This document shows, piece by piece, positions 1 to 8,545 of a stretch of 64,000 nt of DNA. A program made the translations under genes and the position numbers. Source of the stretch: Melioribacteraceae bacterium (lineage in GTDB: Bacteria; Bacteroidota; Ignavibacteria; Ignavibacteriales; Melioribacteraceae); contig DAOSDY010000001.1 of NCBI GenBank assembly GCA_035362835.1, positions 1,116,001 through 1,180,000 of the forward strand, written 5' to 3'. Positions within the stretch are counted from its first letter, which is position 1. Every line of letters starts with the position of its first letter. Below the pieces are notes generated by a model. The model searched no databases. It was given only the letters and a program-made list of their open reading frames with translations, and was not told the DNA's origin.

Positions 1-67
1 TGGGTGCATTCTCTTTGCACGATACATTAATGAGTGCGATGAGGAATATCAGGAGATTTGTTTTCAT
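1..67 (-). CDS. Start of a lipoprotein, cut by the window edge
   Basis: Reading leftward from an ATG at 67-65, the frame stays open to the edge and encodes about 22 residues: Met-Lys-Thr, a hydrophobic stretch (LLIFLIALI), then NVSC followed by KENAP. This is a typical bacterial lipoprotein signal with the lipidated Cys at residue 17. A purine-rich GGCGGA lies about 6 bases before the ATG. The function is unknown because only the signal is in view. A longer overlapping frame (27-215) covers the same DNA but has no signal or known domain. Confidence 0.5.
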   Translation of the reverse strand, partial: MKTNLLIFLIALINVSCKENAP

Positions 68-250
68 ACAGTCCGCCGGCTGAAATTTCCGCAAGCAATA
101 TCGTTAGTAAGTTTGCAATTGTACATACCAATAATTCTGCATTAGGTTTTACATGCGCGGTGTCATTCTGATGACAATCAGAATCTGCGCATAAAGGAAT
201 CGCTGTACGATACATTTGCCGTAACGACCCGGGCCCGGAATAATCGGGAT

Positions 251-817
251 TCAGAATGGCATGTCAGGATTTTCCTGTGAATCTTTTTCAAGTTCCCAAC
301 GCATGGGATTATCAATTATGTATTTCCGAATGTTATAAAGTTCCTTTTCGTTGCGGATAATACGGTCGTAAAATGAACGCTGGAAGATTTTTTTATTATG
401 GAGTGATCTTGTTTCAATCGTTACCTGACGCTTGAATTGCTGAATAATTATTGAAAGAAGCATTTTTGTCCTGTCAGTCGGGGACGCAAATTTTGCGTCC
501 CCGCTATTTTTTCGGGATGCATAATATGCATCCCCGACATCGGTATTTGAGTGTGGATTTATAATTATAATTCCGTGTAAATGATCCGGCATAATTTGAA
601 ATTGATCCAATTCAGCATCCGGAAAATGTTCCGGGATTGAATACCAGCATTTGTAAACAATCCTGCCTGATTCACTTAAAATCATTTTCCCTTTTTCAAT
701 CCGTCCGAATATTTCTTGTTTATCTTCAGAACAGATTGTTATAAAATAATAACCGGGATTGCTATAATCGAAATCTTTGTGGCGTAATCTTTTACGTTCC
801 GGGAATTTACTTTTCAT
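251..817 (-). CDS. REP-associated / IS200-like Y1 transposase (RAYT)
   Basis: 188 residues of the transposase IS200-like (Y1_Tnp) fold. The N-terminus has the usual NPGYYFIT strand. The metal-binding HUH motif is His79-Leu80-His81 in MPDHLHG. The nucleophile region contains Tyr150 in RSFYDRIIR and Tyr166 before IIDNP; which one is catalytic cannot be decided by eye. I chose the ATG at 817 because AAGGAGG lies directly upstream; the frame itself continues 11 codons further. RAYTs are single-copy domesticated transposases that nick at palindromic REP sequences. Oddly, residues 94-114 are encoded by two palindromes (see the repeat at 477-538), a stretch not needed by the fold. No flanking IS ends or target duplication were seen. 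Confidence 0.85.
   Translation of the reverse strand: MKSKFPERKRLRHKDFDYSNPGYYFITICSEDKQEIFGRIEKGKMILSESGRIVYKCWYSIPEHFPDAELDQFQIMPDHLHGIIIINPHSNTDVGDAYYASRKNSGDAKFASPTDRTKMLLSIIIQQFKRQVTIETRSLHNKKIFQRSFYDRIIRNEKELYNIRKYIIDNPMRWELEKDSQENPDMPF
477..538. repeat. Pair of REP-like palindromes inside the transposase gene
   Basis: Two hairpins sit back to back. 480-502 is a perfect inverted repeat (arms GGGGACGCAAA / TTTGCGTCCCC, 1-base centre). 514-534 has arms GGGATGCAT / ATGCATCCC around AAT. The whole 62-bp block is bounded by GTCGGGGACGC at the left and GCATCCCCGAC at the right, so it is also an imperfect inverted repeat. It stays open in the transposase frame and encodes residues 94-114. This looks like the kind of target a RAYT acts on. 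Confidence 0.7.
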
Positions 818-885
818 TCCCCCCTCCTTAAAATGACGCAGTATTAGCACCGGTGTAAACTCAGAAAAAGTTTTATTTACAGATA

Positions 886-1962
886 TTATAACGCGGCAGG
901 CAATATGTAATTTGCAATTATATTGAGAACGCCTCTCTCCTGAACATCGGCCGTAGCCCAGTCGCTATCCGGATAGGACTGCACTGCAACAATCATATTA
1001 AGCGACGGAACGCATAGAACAAACTGTCCGCCGTGTCCTATCCCCGTAAAGACTTTTAAGCCATTCACTTCACCGAGCCACCATAAATAACCGTAGCCAA
1101 CCTTATTAAGATTACCCCAGGGAATTGTTGAAGAGCCGGAATAAGTAACAAGAGAATTACTTACCCAATCAACGGGTACAATCTGTTTGCCGTCGAGCTT
1201 TCCGCTGTTTAAATAAATCAACCCGAGAACGGCCATGTCCCGCGTTGTAAGATAGATATTATTACCGCCGAAATAATTTCCCTGCGGATCCTTCGGCCAG
1301 TTGCGGGCATCGAATCCGCACGGATCGAAGAAATTCTCTTTTGCAAAATCGAATGTACTTTTGCCGCATCCTCTCGCAAGCAGTGCGGATAACAGATGTG
1401 TTCCTGCTGTTGAATACTGCATCCGCGACCCGGGATCGAAACTTAACTGCGAGCTAAGAATTGTTTTAACCCAGTCGCTGCTGTTTGTAAATGTGAAATA
1501 AAATTCCTGATCGCCTTTGAAGCCGGCTCTCATTTTAATTAGATGATCAACCGTAACATTATTAATGCGGGGATCGATTATGTTTTGTTTGTATTCGGGG
1601 AAATAATCGACCAGCTTTCTGTCGAGACTTAAGATTCCTTTCTGAACGGCAATTCCGAAAAACGCGGAGAGAAAACTCTTCGAGACGGACCGGATCGTCT
1701 GATAGCTGGAGGGGGTTCTCTCTTTAAAATATTTTTCAGCGGCGAGGCGGCCGTTCCGGATTATAACCATTGAATAGATATACCCGGTATTTGATGCTTC
1801 GCTGAATCCCTCTGATATGAGCCCTTCGTTCAGATTTTCGTTCGTAGGATTGGAGATTTCCCAGTTATAACTCTTAAAGGACGGGCCGTCCGTGTCTGTT
1901 TCCGTTACACAGGAGTTGATCAGAAAGAGCGGGAGTAAAAAGGAGAATAAGCTTTTTGTCAT
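886..1962 (-). CDS. Serine beta-lactamase-fold lipoprotein (class C / esterase type)
   Basis: 358 residues. The N-terminus is a lipoprotein signal with lipobox LINSC (Cys18), so the protein is probably anchored facing the periplasm. The beta-lactamase/penicillin-binding-protein-like fold is shown by SVSK (Ser92-x-x-Lys95, nucleophile and base), Tyr183 in QYSTAG at the YxN position, and a GHGG segment near residue 315 replacing KTG. The YST and HGG variants are more typical of esterase or peptidase members than of true beta-lactamases, so antibiotic hydrolysis should not be assumed. It stands alone on this strand; an unrelated transposase gene follows downstream. Confidence 0.82.
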   Translation of the reverse strand: MTKSLFSFLLPLFLINSCVTETDTDGPSFKSYNWEISNPTNENLNEGLISEGFSEASNTGYIYSMVIIRNGRLAAEKYFKERTPSSYQTIRSVSKSFLSAFFGIAVQKGILSLDRKLVDYFPEYKQNIIDPRINNVTVDHLIKMRAGFKGDQEFYFTFTNSSDWVKTILSSQLSFDPGSRMQYSTAGTHLLSALLARGCGKSTFDFAKENFFDPCGFDARNWPKDPQGNYFGGNNIYLTTRDMAVLGLIYLNSGKLDGKQIVPVDWVSNSLVTYSGSSTIPWGNLNKVGYGYLWWLGEVNGLKVFTGIGHGGQFVLCVPSLNMIVAVQSYPDSDWATADVQERGVLNIIANYILPAAL

Positions 1963-2095
1963 CCGGACTCCGCATAAGGATTTGAAGTTCCGTCAAAAGT
2001 TAAACGAAGGAATTATTAGAATCAAAGTAATAAATTAGTGCGATTGCCATTTCAGAAATTTTTATACAATTTAGAAACGTTAATCGCTTGTAAAG

Positions 2096-2215
2096 ATGAA
2101 AAAGAGGAAACCGAAAAAGCCGAAATTGAGGATTCCCCTTCCGAAACAGACGCCGAAGGTGAAGGAATCCGCGAAGGTCTATAAACGGAGCCGGGCAAAA
2201 AGGGTAAAAGAATGA
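2096..2215 (+). CDS. Very small, extremely basic protein
   Basis: A 39-codon frame starts at the ATG at 2096 and stops with TGA at 2213. About 40 % of the residues are Lys or Arg, with prolines spaced through the first half (KKRKPKKPKLRIPLPKQTPK) and a second basic run at the end. The composition resembles ribosome- or nucleic-acid-binding tails. I have a general impression that short proteins of this K/P-rich kind recur in Bacteroidota-group genomes but cannot confirm it. No clear Shine-Dalgarno precedes the ATG. It fills most of the 360-bp gap between the lipoprotein gene and the next plus-strand gene; nothing else is evident there. The opposite-strand frame at 2000-2224 looks like a shadow. 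Confidence 0.45.
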   Translation: MKKRKPKKPKLRIPLPKQTPKVKESAKVYKRSRAKRVKE

Positions 2216-2322
2216 TTCAATCAAATACCCGGGGGCGTTTCAATTCCGCCCCTGCTGATGAAATCTTTCCCGCCGAAGAACTCTTTAACTGAATTGCTTG
2301 TTCGCTAAATAAAAAACCGGAT

Positions 2323-2928
2323 ATGAAAAAGATTAAAATTTTATTGGCCGCATTATTCCTGATTATTCTCCCTTTAGATGAAAATATGGGGCAGGAATTA
2401 AACATAATTCAATCATTTGAAGCCGGAAGGGGGGAGATCAACAGAACAGGGATGATAGTGCTCGGTTCCTGGGCCGTTGGAAATCTATTGATCGGTGCAT
2501 ACAGCAATTACAAGTACGAGGGTCAGACGAAATATTTCCATCAGTTCAACGCTATGTGGAATGTTGTGAATCTCGGCATTGCTGCTTTCGGTTACTTCAG
2601 CGCCGCCGGTTCGGACCCCGGGTCAATGACTGCATCGCAAATACTGAATGAATATAATTCACTTCAGAATTTTCTTCTGCTTAATGCCGGACTGGATGTG
2701 GCATATATGGTTACGGGATTGTATCTGAAGGAACGTGCTAAGAACTCTTCGAATGCCGACCGTTTGAGAGGATACGGAAACAGCCTTCTTCTTCAGGGTG
2801 GATTTCTTCTGGCTTTTGATGTGGCTCTCTATTTCATTCACCAGAACAACGCGTCGGTAAATCTTTATCCGAATTTGGAAAGTTTATTGAGCGGCGGAGC
2901 AGGAATAGGCGTGAGGATAAGTCTATAA
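2323..2928 (+). CDS. Four-helix membrane protein of unknown function (DUF6992-like)
   Basis: 201 residues with an N-terminal signal-like helix (about 1-23), then hydrophobic segments near 42-60, 78-96, 115-133 and 150-170 joined by short loops, and a glycine-rich end. Tyr, Asn and Gly are frequent in the loops. I think it belongs to the DUF6992 group of Bacteroidota hypothetical proteins, but that is from memory of the sequence type. Its stop is followed immediately by the ATG of the next gene, so the two are probably co-translated and may work together in the envelope. Confidence 0.6.
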   Translation: MKKIKILLAALFLIILPLDENMGQELNIIQSFEAGRGEINRTGMIVLGSWAVGNLLIGAYSNYKYEGQTKYFHQFNAMWNVVNLGIAAFGYFSAAGSDPGSMTASQILNEYNSLQNFLLLNAGLDVAYMVTGLYLKERAKNSSNADRLRGYGNSLLLQGGFLLAFDVALYFIHQNNASVNLYPNLESLLSGGAGIGVRISL

Positions 2929-3918
2929 ATGAAAGGAGCGGGAATTAGAAAGAATATTTTCTCCGGAATCTTATTGCTGGCGGTATTCGTGTTGAATGGA
3001 ACTTCGCCGGGTCAATCGCTCGAGGATTTTAAAATGATCTGGGAGGCGCGATACGATAATATTTCGTTCGGCGATAAGCAGAACAGAATCCAGGCATCAT
3101 TAAGAATTCCGTTCGAAATAAATTTATTTGACGATTATTATCTGATCGGACTTACATCAACCGGAAGCAATTTCACTTCGCGCTGGGAGAATGTTAAGGA
3201 TTTCAGGGTGAGCGGCGAGAACAGGAGATTCAATTTGAATCTAAGACAGTTGTATTTTCAGAAAGAGTGGGAGAGTTCTCGAATACAGATCGGATCTATT
3301 CCGACAATTAAAGGAAAAGTATCGAGTACCGGTCTCGGAAGCAACGGATGGATCGACGGGGGAAGATTTCAGTTCAATGTCTCGTCTGCAATTGTAGAGT
3401 TTGTGGGGGGAAGCCTTACAGACCTTAACACACCCAACTTCCTGGACAGAAATTTTATACTCAATTACTTCGAAACAGAGATCTCAAAAAAATTCGGCGA
3501 AAATACGCTTGCCGAAATATCATACGAAAGATTAGGAAAGGACGATTATCTAAGAGGCGAATACCGGGTGGACATTTATCTTTCCGGTAAAAATTATTTT
3601 CAGCTTACTCTGGAGTCATTCGTTCATCTTAACAATTCCTCTGTTAGTTACGGCATAACTCTCGAATCAGATCTGCTTAAGTGGTTTGATGATAAGCTGG
3701 AGGAATACGCAGAACTTAAGGTCTATTTCAATCATACCGACGAAGAAATTGGAACACGGGGATTCTTAACAGACGATTTCTACCGTTTCGGTAATACATT
3801 AACAGTAGAGCTGACGGGTAAAATAACAGATGACAAAAAAATCAGGTGGTTCTCCGAGAATTACATAAGCAGGGAGCCCCGGTTTTTAGCGGGAATCAGA
3901 ATCGATTTGAGCAGATAG
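2929..3918 (+). CDS. Putative outer-membrane beta-barrel / porin-like protein
   Basis: 329 residues. A hydrophobic export signal (about 8-28, ending GQS) is followed by a sequence rich in alternating polar and aromatic residues, many short predicted strands and an even spread of charged turns, as in outer-membrane barrels. Its start abuts the stop of the preceding gene with no gap. No enzymatic motif was seen. It might be a porin for alginate- or phosphate-type solutes, but nothing identifies a substrate. Confidence 0.55.
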   Translation: MKGAGIRKNIFSGILLLAVFVLNGTSPGQSLEDFKMIWEARYDNISFGDKQNRIQASLRIPFEINLFDDYYLIGLTSTGSNFTSRWENVKDFRVSGENRRFNLNLRQLYFQKEWESSRIQIGSIPTIKGKVSSTGLGSNGWIDGGRFQFNVSSAIVEFVGGSLTDLNTPNFLDRNFILNYFETEISKKFGENTLAEISYERLGKDDYLRGEYRVDIYLSGKNYFQLTLESFVHLNNSSVSYGITLESDLLKWFDDKLEEYAELKVYFNHTDEEIGTRGFLTDDFYRFGNTLTVELTGKITDDKKIRWFSENYISREPRFLAGIRIDLSR

Positions 3919-4052
3919 AAAATCATAAATGTGAGCAACAAAAGAAGCGACCTCGCAACTCAAAAAACCTTAAAGAAACCGGCTGTTCTACGTTTAATCA
4001 AATAAAAAAAAATACTTAAGAAACCTCTCCTGAATTTCACCTAATCATATTT

Positions 4053-4526
4053 TTAATTCAAGAAATAATAACCGGCATTTAGAATCGTTGCAAAGCTAAC
4101 CCATAGCAAGTATGGAATATTCAAATAAGCAGCAAGCGGCTTTAATTTATAGAACAGAGAAATCATGACCGCTATGTTAACCCATAAAAGAATAATCTCT
4201 AAAAGTGCAATGCCAATCATATTAAAATAGAAGAAGATAAAACTCCACGCAAAGTTCAATAACATTTGAGATGCAAAGACTATAATTGCCCGGTTTCTTT
4301 GCTGAGAAGGGCTTTCTTTCCAAATAAGAAAAAATGAAATGCCTAAAAGAATGTATAAGGATGTCCACACGGGACCGAACACCCAATTGGGAGGACTGAA
4401 CGAGGGTCTGTTTAATGATGCATACCAGGTTGGAACAGCCTGAGAAGTAAACATTCCGGCAACAGCTCCCACAGATAAGGGAATTATTAAAGAGAGAATA
4501 AGCTTAACAATATTTGATCTTAACAT
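4053..4526 (-). CDS. tspO: TspO/MBR (peripheral benzodiazepine receptor) family membrane protein
   Basis: 157 residues in five transmembrane helices. The family signature is clear: WYASLNRPSFSPPNWVFGPV after helix 1, with WTSLYILLG in helix 2 and aromatic WSFIFFY in helix 3. TspO proteins bind porphyrins and related ligands and are linked to oxidative stress and tetrapyrrole handling; the bacterial role varies. The upstream gene is a pirin on the same strand only 24 bases away, so co-transcription is likely. Confidence 0.92.
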   Translation of the reverse strand: MLRSNIVKLILSLIIPLSVGAVAGMFTSQAVPTWYASLNRPSFSPPNWVFGPVWTSLYILLGISFFLIWKESPSQQRNRAIIVFASQMLLNFAWSFIFFYFNMIGIALLEIILLWVNIAVMISLFYKLKPLAAYLNIPYLLWVSFATILNAGYYFLN

Positions 4527-4549
4527 TTCGAATATTCCTGTTTAACAGA

Positions 4550-5566
4550 TTATTTTATTTCTTCTGTACCATCGGCATATTTTGCAAATCTACCTTTTTC
4601 TTTTGGATGGACATTATCAGATCTTTTCCAGGGCCACCCGCCAAATTGAGTCTTCCGAAAATCATCGAATGCCTGCTGTATCTCTTCTCTGCTATTCATT
4701 ACAAAAGGACCGTACTGAACGACCGGTTCATCAATAGCTTTGCCCTGAAGCAGAAGTATGTAAGCCTCTGTTCCGCCGTTTTTAATCAATACATTTTGAT
4801 CGGCAAGCAAATCAACCGAATGATAAGATTCAAGATTTATTCCGGCAATTTCCAGCGAGTAGCCTTTATAAAAATATAGCGACCTGTTAATTCCAAAAGA
4901 TGCGGGGGGCAATGACCACTCGGCATTTTCCTCAAGTTTGATAAGCCAAATAGCAACTTCATTTTTCTCATCTGCCGCCCAGGAATCTGGTGCCGGCCGG
5001 GGAGCAATTACATCTTTAATCCCCCCTGCAATAATCCTTACTTCAATCGATTTTCCTTTAGGGTCCTGTTCCTTATAAAACGGAATATCTTCATTCCACA
5101 ACATTTTAAAATACGGTTTACAAAACTTACTGGATTGGGGAAGATTGAGCCATATCTGAAAAAGTTCGCATGGATTATTTTCGGTTTTATTTAGAAGAGG
5201 AAACATTTCGGAATGCTGAAGACCGGAACCGGCCGTCATCCACTGAACATCTCCGTTGCCATATCTGCCCGCGGCACCATGGGAATCAGAATGATCTACA
5301 AATCCTTGAAGTACTATTGTAACCGTTTCGAAACCTCTATGAGGATGCGCGGGAAAGCCGGGTATTGTTTCGCCGTGATACATTCTCCACCCATCTTTCA
5401 AAGTAAAATCCTGTCCAAGGTTTCTTCCTTCTAACGACGCATTTGGTCCAAGTAGATCGTTGCCGGGAGGAAAATTGTCAAGATGATGCACGCAGAATAA
5501 AAACGGATTATTGGTTTGCCAGGTAAAGCCAAGAGGTTGAATGTTTGAGATAATCTTATTGTACAT
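4550..5566 (-). CDS. Pirin family bicupin protein
   Basis: 338 residues. The N-terminal cupin carries the pirin metal-site pattern: His74 and His76 in HPHRGFETV, then His118 and Glu120 in GSGLQHSE. The C-terminal cupin follows the WLNLP segment. Pirins bind Fe(II); some bacterial members have quercetin dioxygenase activity and others act as redox-sensing partners, so the exact role is open. The C-terminus has a Pirin_C region (residues about 225-315) and an extended tail of about 20 residues with WPWKRSD and a Lys-rich end. It precedes tspO. Confidence 0.9.
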   Translation of the reverse strand: MYNKIISNIQPLGFTWQTNNPFLFCVHHLDNFPPGNDLLGPNASLEGRNLGQDFTLKDGWRMYHGETIPGFPAHPHRGFETVTIVLQGFVDHSDSHGAAGRYGNGDVQWMTAGSGLQHSEMFPLLNKTENNPCELFQIWLNLPQSSKFCKPYFKMLWNEDIPFYKEQDPKGKSIEVRIIAGGIKDVIAPRPAPDSWAADEKNEVAIWLIKLEENAEWSLPPASFGINRSLYFYKGYSLEIAGINLESYHSVDLLADQNVLIKNGGTEAYILLLQGKAIDEPVVQYGPFVMNSREEIQQAFDDFRKTQFGGWPWKRSDNVHPKEKGRFAKYADGTEEIK

Positions 5567-5696
5567 AATAATTCTTCCCCAAATACTGTGCTGCTTATTT
5601 CAATTTATATTCCGATCTAATCTAATCAATTTCTAAAACAAAGTCGGTCCGCTTGCTTTAAATAAAATTAAAACAACATTTTGTTTTTATTATTTT

Positions 5697-6434
5697 CTAT
5701 AATTCATAGGATAGGCCAAAAGAAATGTAATGAAATAATGCGAAGTTATATACTTCCTCATTATCTGCGCCTCCCTCAAGAATTCGGTACCCGGCTTTAA
5801 AAGTGATTTTTTCTAACAAATTATATGATGCGGCCAAAAGAATATCAAACGCTCTTCCTTGTTTGGCCGCAAGTCCATCGCCTTCAAAGAGCAGACCGAA
5901 ATCGTCTCCGATATGCCATAATAGCCTGAAATTAATAATCGGGACAAACCCGACATTAGTTTTCTCTGCAGAAATATTTTGAGATGATAAAGCAATTCTT
6001 GCGTCTCTAATTTTAGCTGTAAACCCCAATCCAAATTCCAGATCGGGATTCTGAACAAAATCGTAGCGGTAGGTCAATCGATAGGAATTAAATTTATATG
6101 AACCGCTTAAATCTCTATTGGCCTGAAATACCTTGCCGGCAAAGTTAACATCTTTATTCAACTGTCCTTCCGATTTTATTGTTAGTGGGGCGTAAAGCAG
6201 AGATAAAGTATGGGCGGAGCTAAAAGTGTAATTAAGTTTAATTCTATAAAAAATATCCGCGTCGGGTTTTAAATCGGTTTGCAACGAGATAAACGTACCC
6301 TGATTGCCCGGAATGCGTACATCGTTATAACCGGTGCTTACTTGTCCGGTTTCAAAATCAACGCTCACCTGTGCATGCATAGAAATGCTGATAAATAGAA
6401 TTAATGATACGGCCAGCAGGATTCTTTTTTTCAT
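5697..6434 (-). CDS. Secreted/outer-membrane beta-barrel protein, unknown
   Basis: 245 residues from the chosen ATG at 6434, where a classical signal peptide begins (MKKRILLAVSLILF, cleavage near HAQ). The upstream in-frame starts (ATG at 6449; a TTG at 6497 overlapping the previous stop) would place extra residues before the signal. The body is made of short amphipathic strands with many Tyr and Phe and ends YISFGLSYEL, with a terminal aromatic-containing strand as barrel proteins have. It is last in an apparent operon with the CIA30 and SDR/DUF2867 genes. Confidence 0.65.
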   Translation of the reverse strand: MKKRILLAVSLILFISISMHAQVSVDFETGQVSTGYNDVRIPGNQGTFISLQTDLKPDADIFYRIKLNYTFSSAHTLSLLYAPLTIKSEGQLNKDVNFAGKVFQANRDLSGSYKFNSYRLTYRYDFVQNPDLEFGLGFTAKIRDARIALSSQNISAEKTNVGFVPIINFRLLWHIGDDFGLLFEGDGLAAKQGRAFDILLAASYNLLEKITFKAGYRILEGGADNEEVYNFALFHYISFGLSYEL

Positions 6435-6493
6435 TTTAGATAGATCCATATTTATTTTCAACAATTGCTTTAATGGTAAAATCAAAGTACGAA

Positions 6494-7048
6494 TCAATAA
6501 AGTTTTATAAAATCGATTTCTGAATAAAAGGCACCTTCCTGTTTCTCTCCTATTAGGATTGAGATTTCTTTTATCTTATCTAAAGGAATTTTCGAATCAG
6601 AAAAAATTTCTCTTCCAAAATAATAAAGCGAAAAACTATCAAAAGGGATTTTCAAGGTGATCCACTCCTCTTTTACGGTTTGGAAATTTGCAGTATAAAA
6701 AGAGCCGGTAAAATATGATGTTTCTTTCATGGACACGCTATAAATCTTACCATCTCCTTTAATTCGTATTTCAATTCCGGTGTATTCAACAAAATTGTAA
6801 TTTTTAATGGGGCTTCTCAAAGAGGCGAATCCGCCGTTATTATCAAGAGAGACGCTTCCGTTAAAAATAATTTTTCCTTCATCTGTAACTCCAGCTTTTG
6901 AAGAACTTAATCCTCCCATTACGCCGTCGTTAACAATTCGCCATTTTTCATTGCTTTTCATAATGGAAGAATTCAGAAGTGTTTCAGAATCGGATTGAGC
7001 GGAAATGGTCAACATCAATACCGAAAACATATTTAATAAAATGATCAT
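6494..7048 (-). CDS. CIA30 (complex I intermediate-associated protein 30) family protein
   Basis: 184 residues. After an N-terminal hydrophobic signal (about 1-20) comes the CIA30 / NDUFAF1 domain: WRIVNDGVMGGLSSS at the first strand, GGFASLRSP, and a C-terminal KEISILIGEKQEGAF strand that closes a galectin-like sandwich. Bacterial members are of unknown role; the mitochondrial relative assists complex I assembly. The likely signal peptide argues for an extracytoplasmic location here. It overlaps the upstream gene's stop by four bases and is followed without a gap by the barrel-like protein. Confidence 0.85.
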   Translation of the reverse strand: MIILLNMFSVLMLTISAQSDSETLLNSSIMKSNEKWRIVNDGVMGGLSSSKAGVTDEGKIIFNGSVSLDNNGGFASLRSPIKNYNFVEYTGIEIRIKGDGKIYSVSMKETSYFTGSFYTANFQTVKEEWITLKIPFDSFSLYYFGREIFSDSKIPLDKIKEISILIGEKQEGAFYSEIDFIKLY

Positions 7049-8502
7049 TCTGTTTTATATCCCCTGTAACTGGTTAAATTTCTTGCCATTCCATCAAACA
7101 CGAAATAATGAAACGGCAGAACAGAATACCAATACAATCTTCCAAGTAAACCTTTCGGGCGGAAGGTTGCGGTTTGACGAAGATAGTTTTTATCATTCCG
7201 ATTGAATATTCTAAACTCTAGCCATGCCTCGCCCGGCAATTTCATTTCGGCATAGAGTAGAAGCCGCTTGCTTTTTTTATCCGCATCGAGGACGCGCCAG
7301 AAATCGAGAGTATCGCCGGGATTAATTGCGAAAGCATTTGTTCTTCCCCTTCTTAATCCTACACCCCCGAAAATTTTATCGATAAAACCGCGCAGCCCCC
7401 AGAGCCAGTTGCCGTAATACCAGCCCCGATCCCCTCCGATGGACCAGATATTATTAAGAACGGTTTCGGTACTCCCGGCTATTTCAACCTCTCTTTTATC
7501 AATAAAGCATCCGTGTTCCGGAACGTTAATGTGTCCGAGCAGCGATGTTTCCCCGGAACTTGAAACCAGTGAATCCTTCCAGCTCGATATAACCGAATTC
7601 CCCTCAATTTTTTGAAAAGCAAGTTTAATTGCATCTTTATAAGAAATCATATTCAGGTTCAACATTTTTACCAGGGAATCGTCCTTTGCAATAATTTCAA
7701 TTTTCATGCTGTTAACAAGATTGACTGCAAGCTTGTATGATGTTGCTGTTACAAAGTAGAGCCAGTATGAAGAGAGCCGCGGTGTCATAACCGGAACGGA
7801 GAAAATTATTCTTTTAAGCCCCCTTACTTCGGCAAATTGAAGAAGCATCTCTTTGTAGGAAAGGATGTCCGGACCTCCGATATCGAAATCTTCACCGAAT
7901 GTTTTTTCATTGAGTAAAACCCCGGTAAGGGATTCAATCACGTTTCGGATTGCAACGGGCTGATGTTTTGTCTTAAGCCATTTAGGCGCGATCATAACCG
8001 GAAGTTTTTCAACAAGGTCTCTAATTATTTCGAATGAAGCGCTTCCGCTCCCTACTATAATTCCGGCTTTTATAGTTGTTACGGGAATGACGCCTTGTTT
8101 TAAAATCGACTCAACATTTTTTCTTGAGCTTAAATGACGCGATAATTTATTTTCGTTTGTAATTCCGCTTAAGTAGATAATCTGTTTTGCGGAAGTTGCG
8201 CTTATCATATTCGTAAAATTTTCAGCTGATGCGGCTTCAAGTTTTTCAAAATCACTTATTCCGGAGCTCATCGAATGAATCAGGTAATATGCCGCATCAA
8301 TGTCCCTATATTCATCGGGAAGCGGGACCGGTTTCAGGAAATCAACCTCATACAGTTTAACGGATTTACCCGCAAATATGCCCTCGGCAGGGAATCTGTT
8401 TTTATCCCTTACACAGCAGATAACTTCATGTCCCTTCTCAATAAGAGACGGGAGAAGCCGTTTTCCAATATATCCGGTTGCGCCGGTTAGTAAAATCTTC
8501 AT
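7045..8502 (-). CDS. NAD(P)-binding SDR-like protein fused to DUF2867
   Basis: 485 residues in two parts. Residues 1 to about 290 form an atypical short-chain dehydrogenase/NmrA-like Rossmann domain with GATGYIGKRLLP at the N-terminus and a YLSGI segment near 125-130. From about 320 a DUF2867 domain follows (SRPBCC/START-like; GDRGWYYGNWLWGLRG). This architecture is the widespread YbjT-type fusion of uncertain substrate. The stop overlaps the start of the CIA30 gene, suggesting translational coupling. Confidence 0.88.
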   Translation of the reverse strand: MKILLTGATGYIGKRLLPSLIEKGHEVICCVRDKNRFPAEGIFAGKSVKLYEVDFLKPVPLPDEYRDIDAAYYLIHSMSSGISDFEKLEAASAENFTNMISATSAKQIIYLSGITNENKLSRHLSSRKNVESILKQGVIPVTTIKAGIIVGSGSASFEIIRDLVEKLPVMIAPKWLKTKHQPVAIRNVIESLTGVLLNEKTFGEDFDIGGPDILSYKEMLLQFAEVRGLKRIIFSVPVMTPRLSSYWLYFVTATSYKLAVNLVNSMKIEIIAKDDSLVKMLNLNMISYKDAIKLAFQKIEGNSVISSWKDSLVSSSGETSLLGHINVPEHGCFIDKREVEIAGSTETVLNNIWSIGGDRGWYYGNWLWGLRGFIDKIFGGVGLRRGRTNAFAINPGDTLDFWRVLDADKKSKRLLLYAEMKLPGEAWLEFRIFNRNDKNYLRQTATFRPKGLLGRLYWYSVLPFHYFVFDGMARNLTSYRGYKTE

Positions 8503-8545
8503 ACTGTTTAATTAAATTCTACTTAATTACTTATCAATGGCAATT

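Noticed and set aside
27..215. 62-residue minus-strand frame over the left edge
   Set aside because: It overlaps the better-supported lipoprotein start at 67; it has no signal or domain, though a faint Cys/His pattern (PLCADSDCH) was noted.
2000..2224. 74-residue minus-strand frame
   Set aside because: Antisense to the basic 39-residue frame; Phe/Leu/Arg-rich as the reverse of Lys codons would give.
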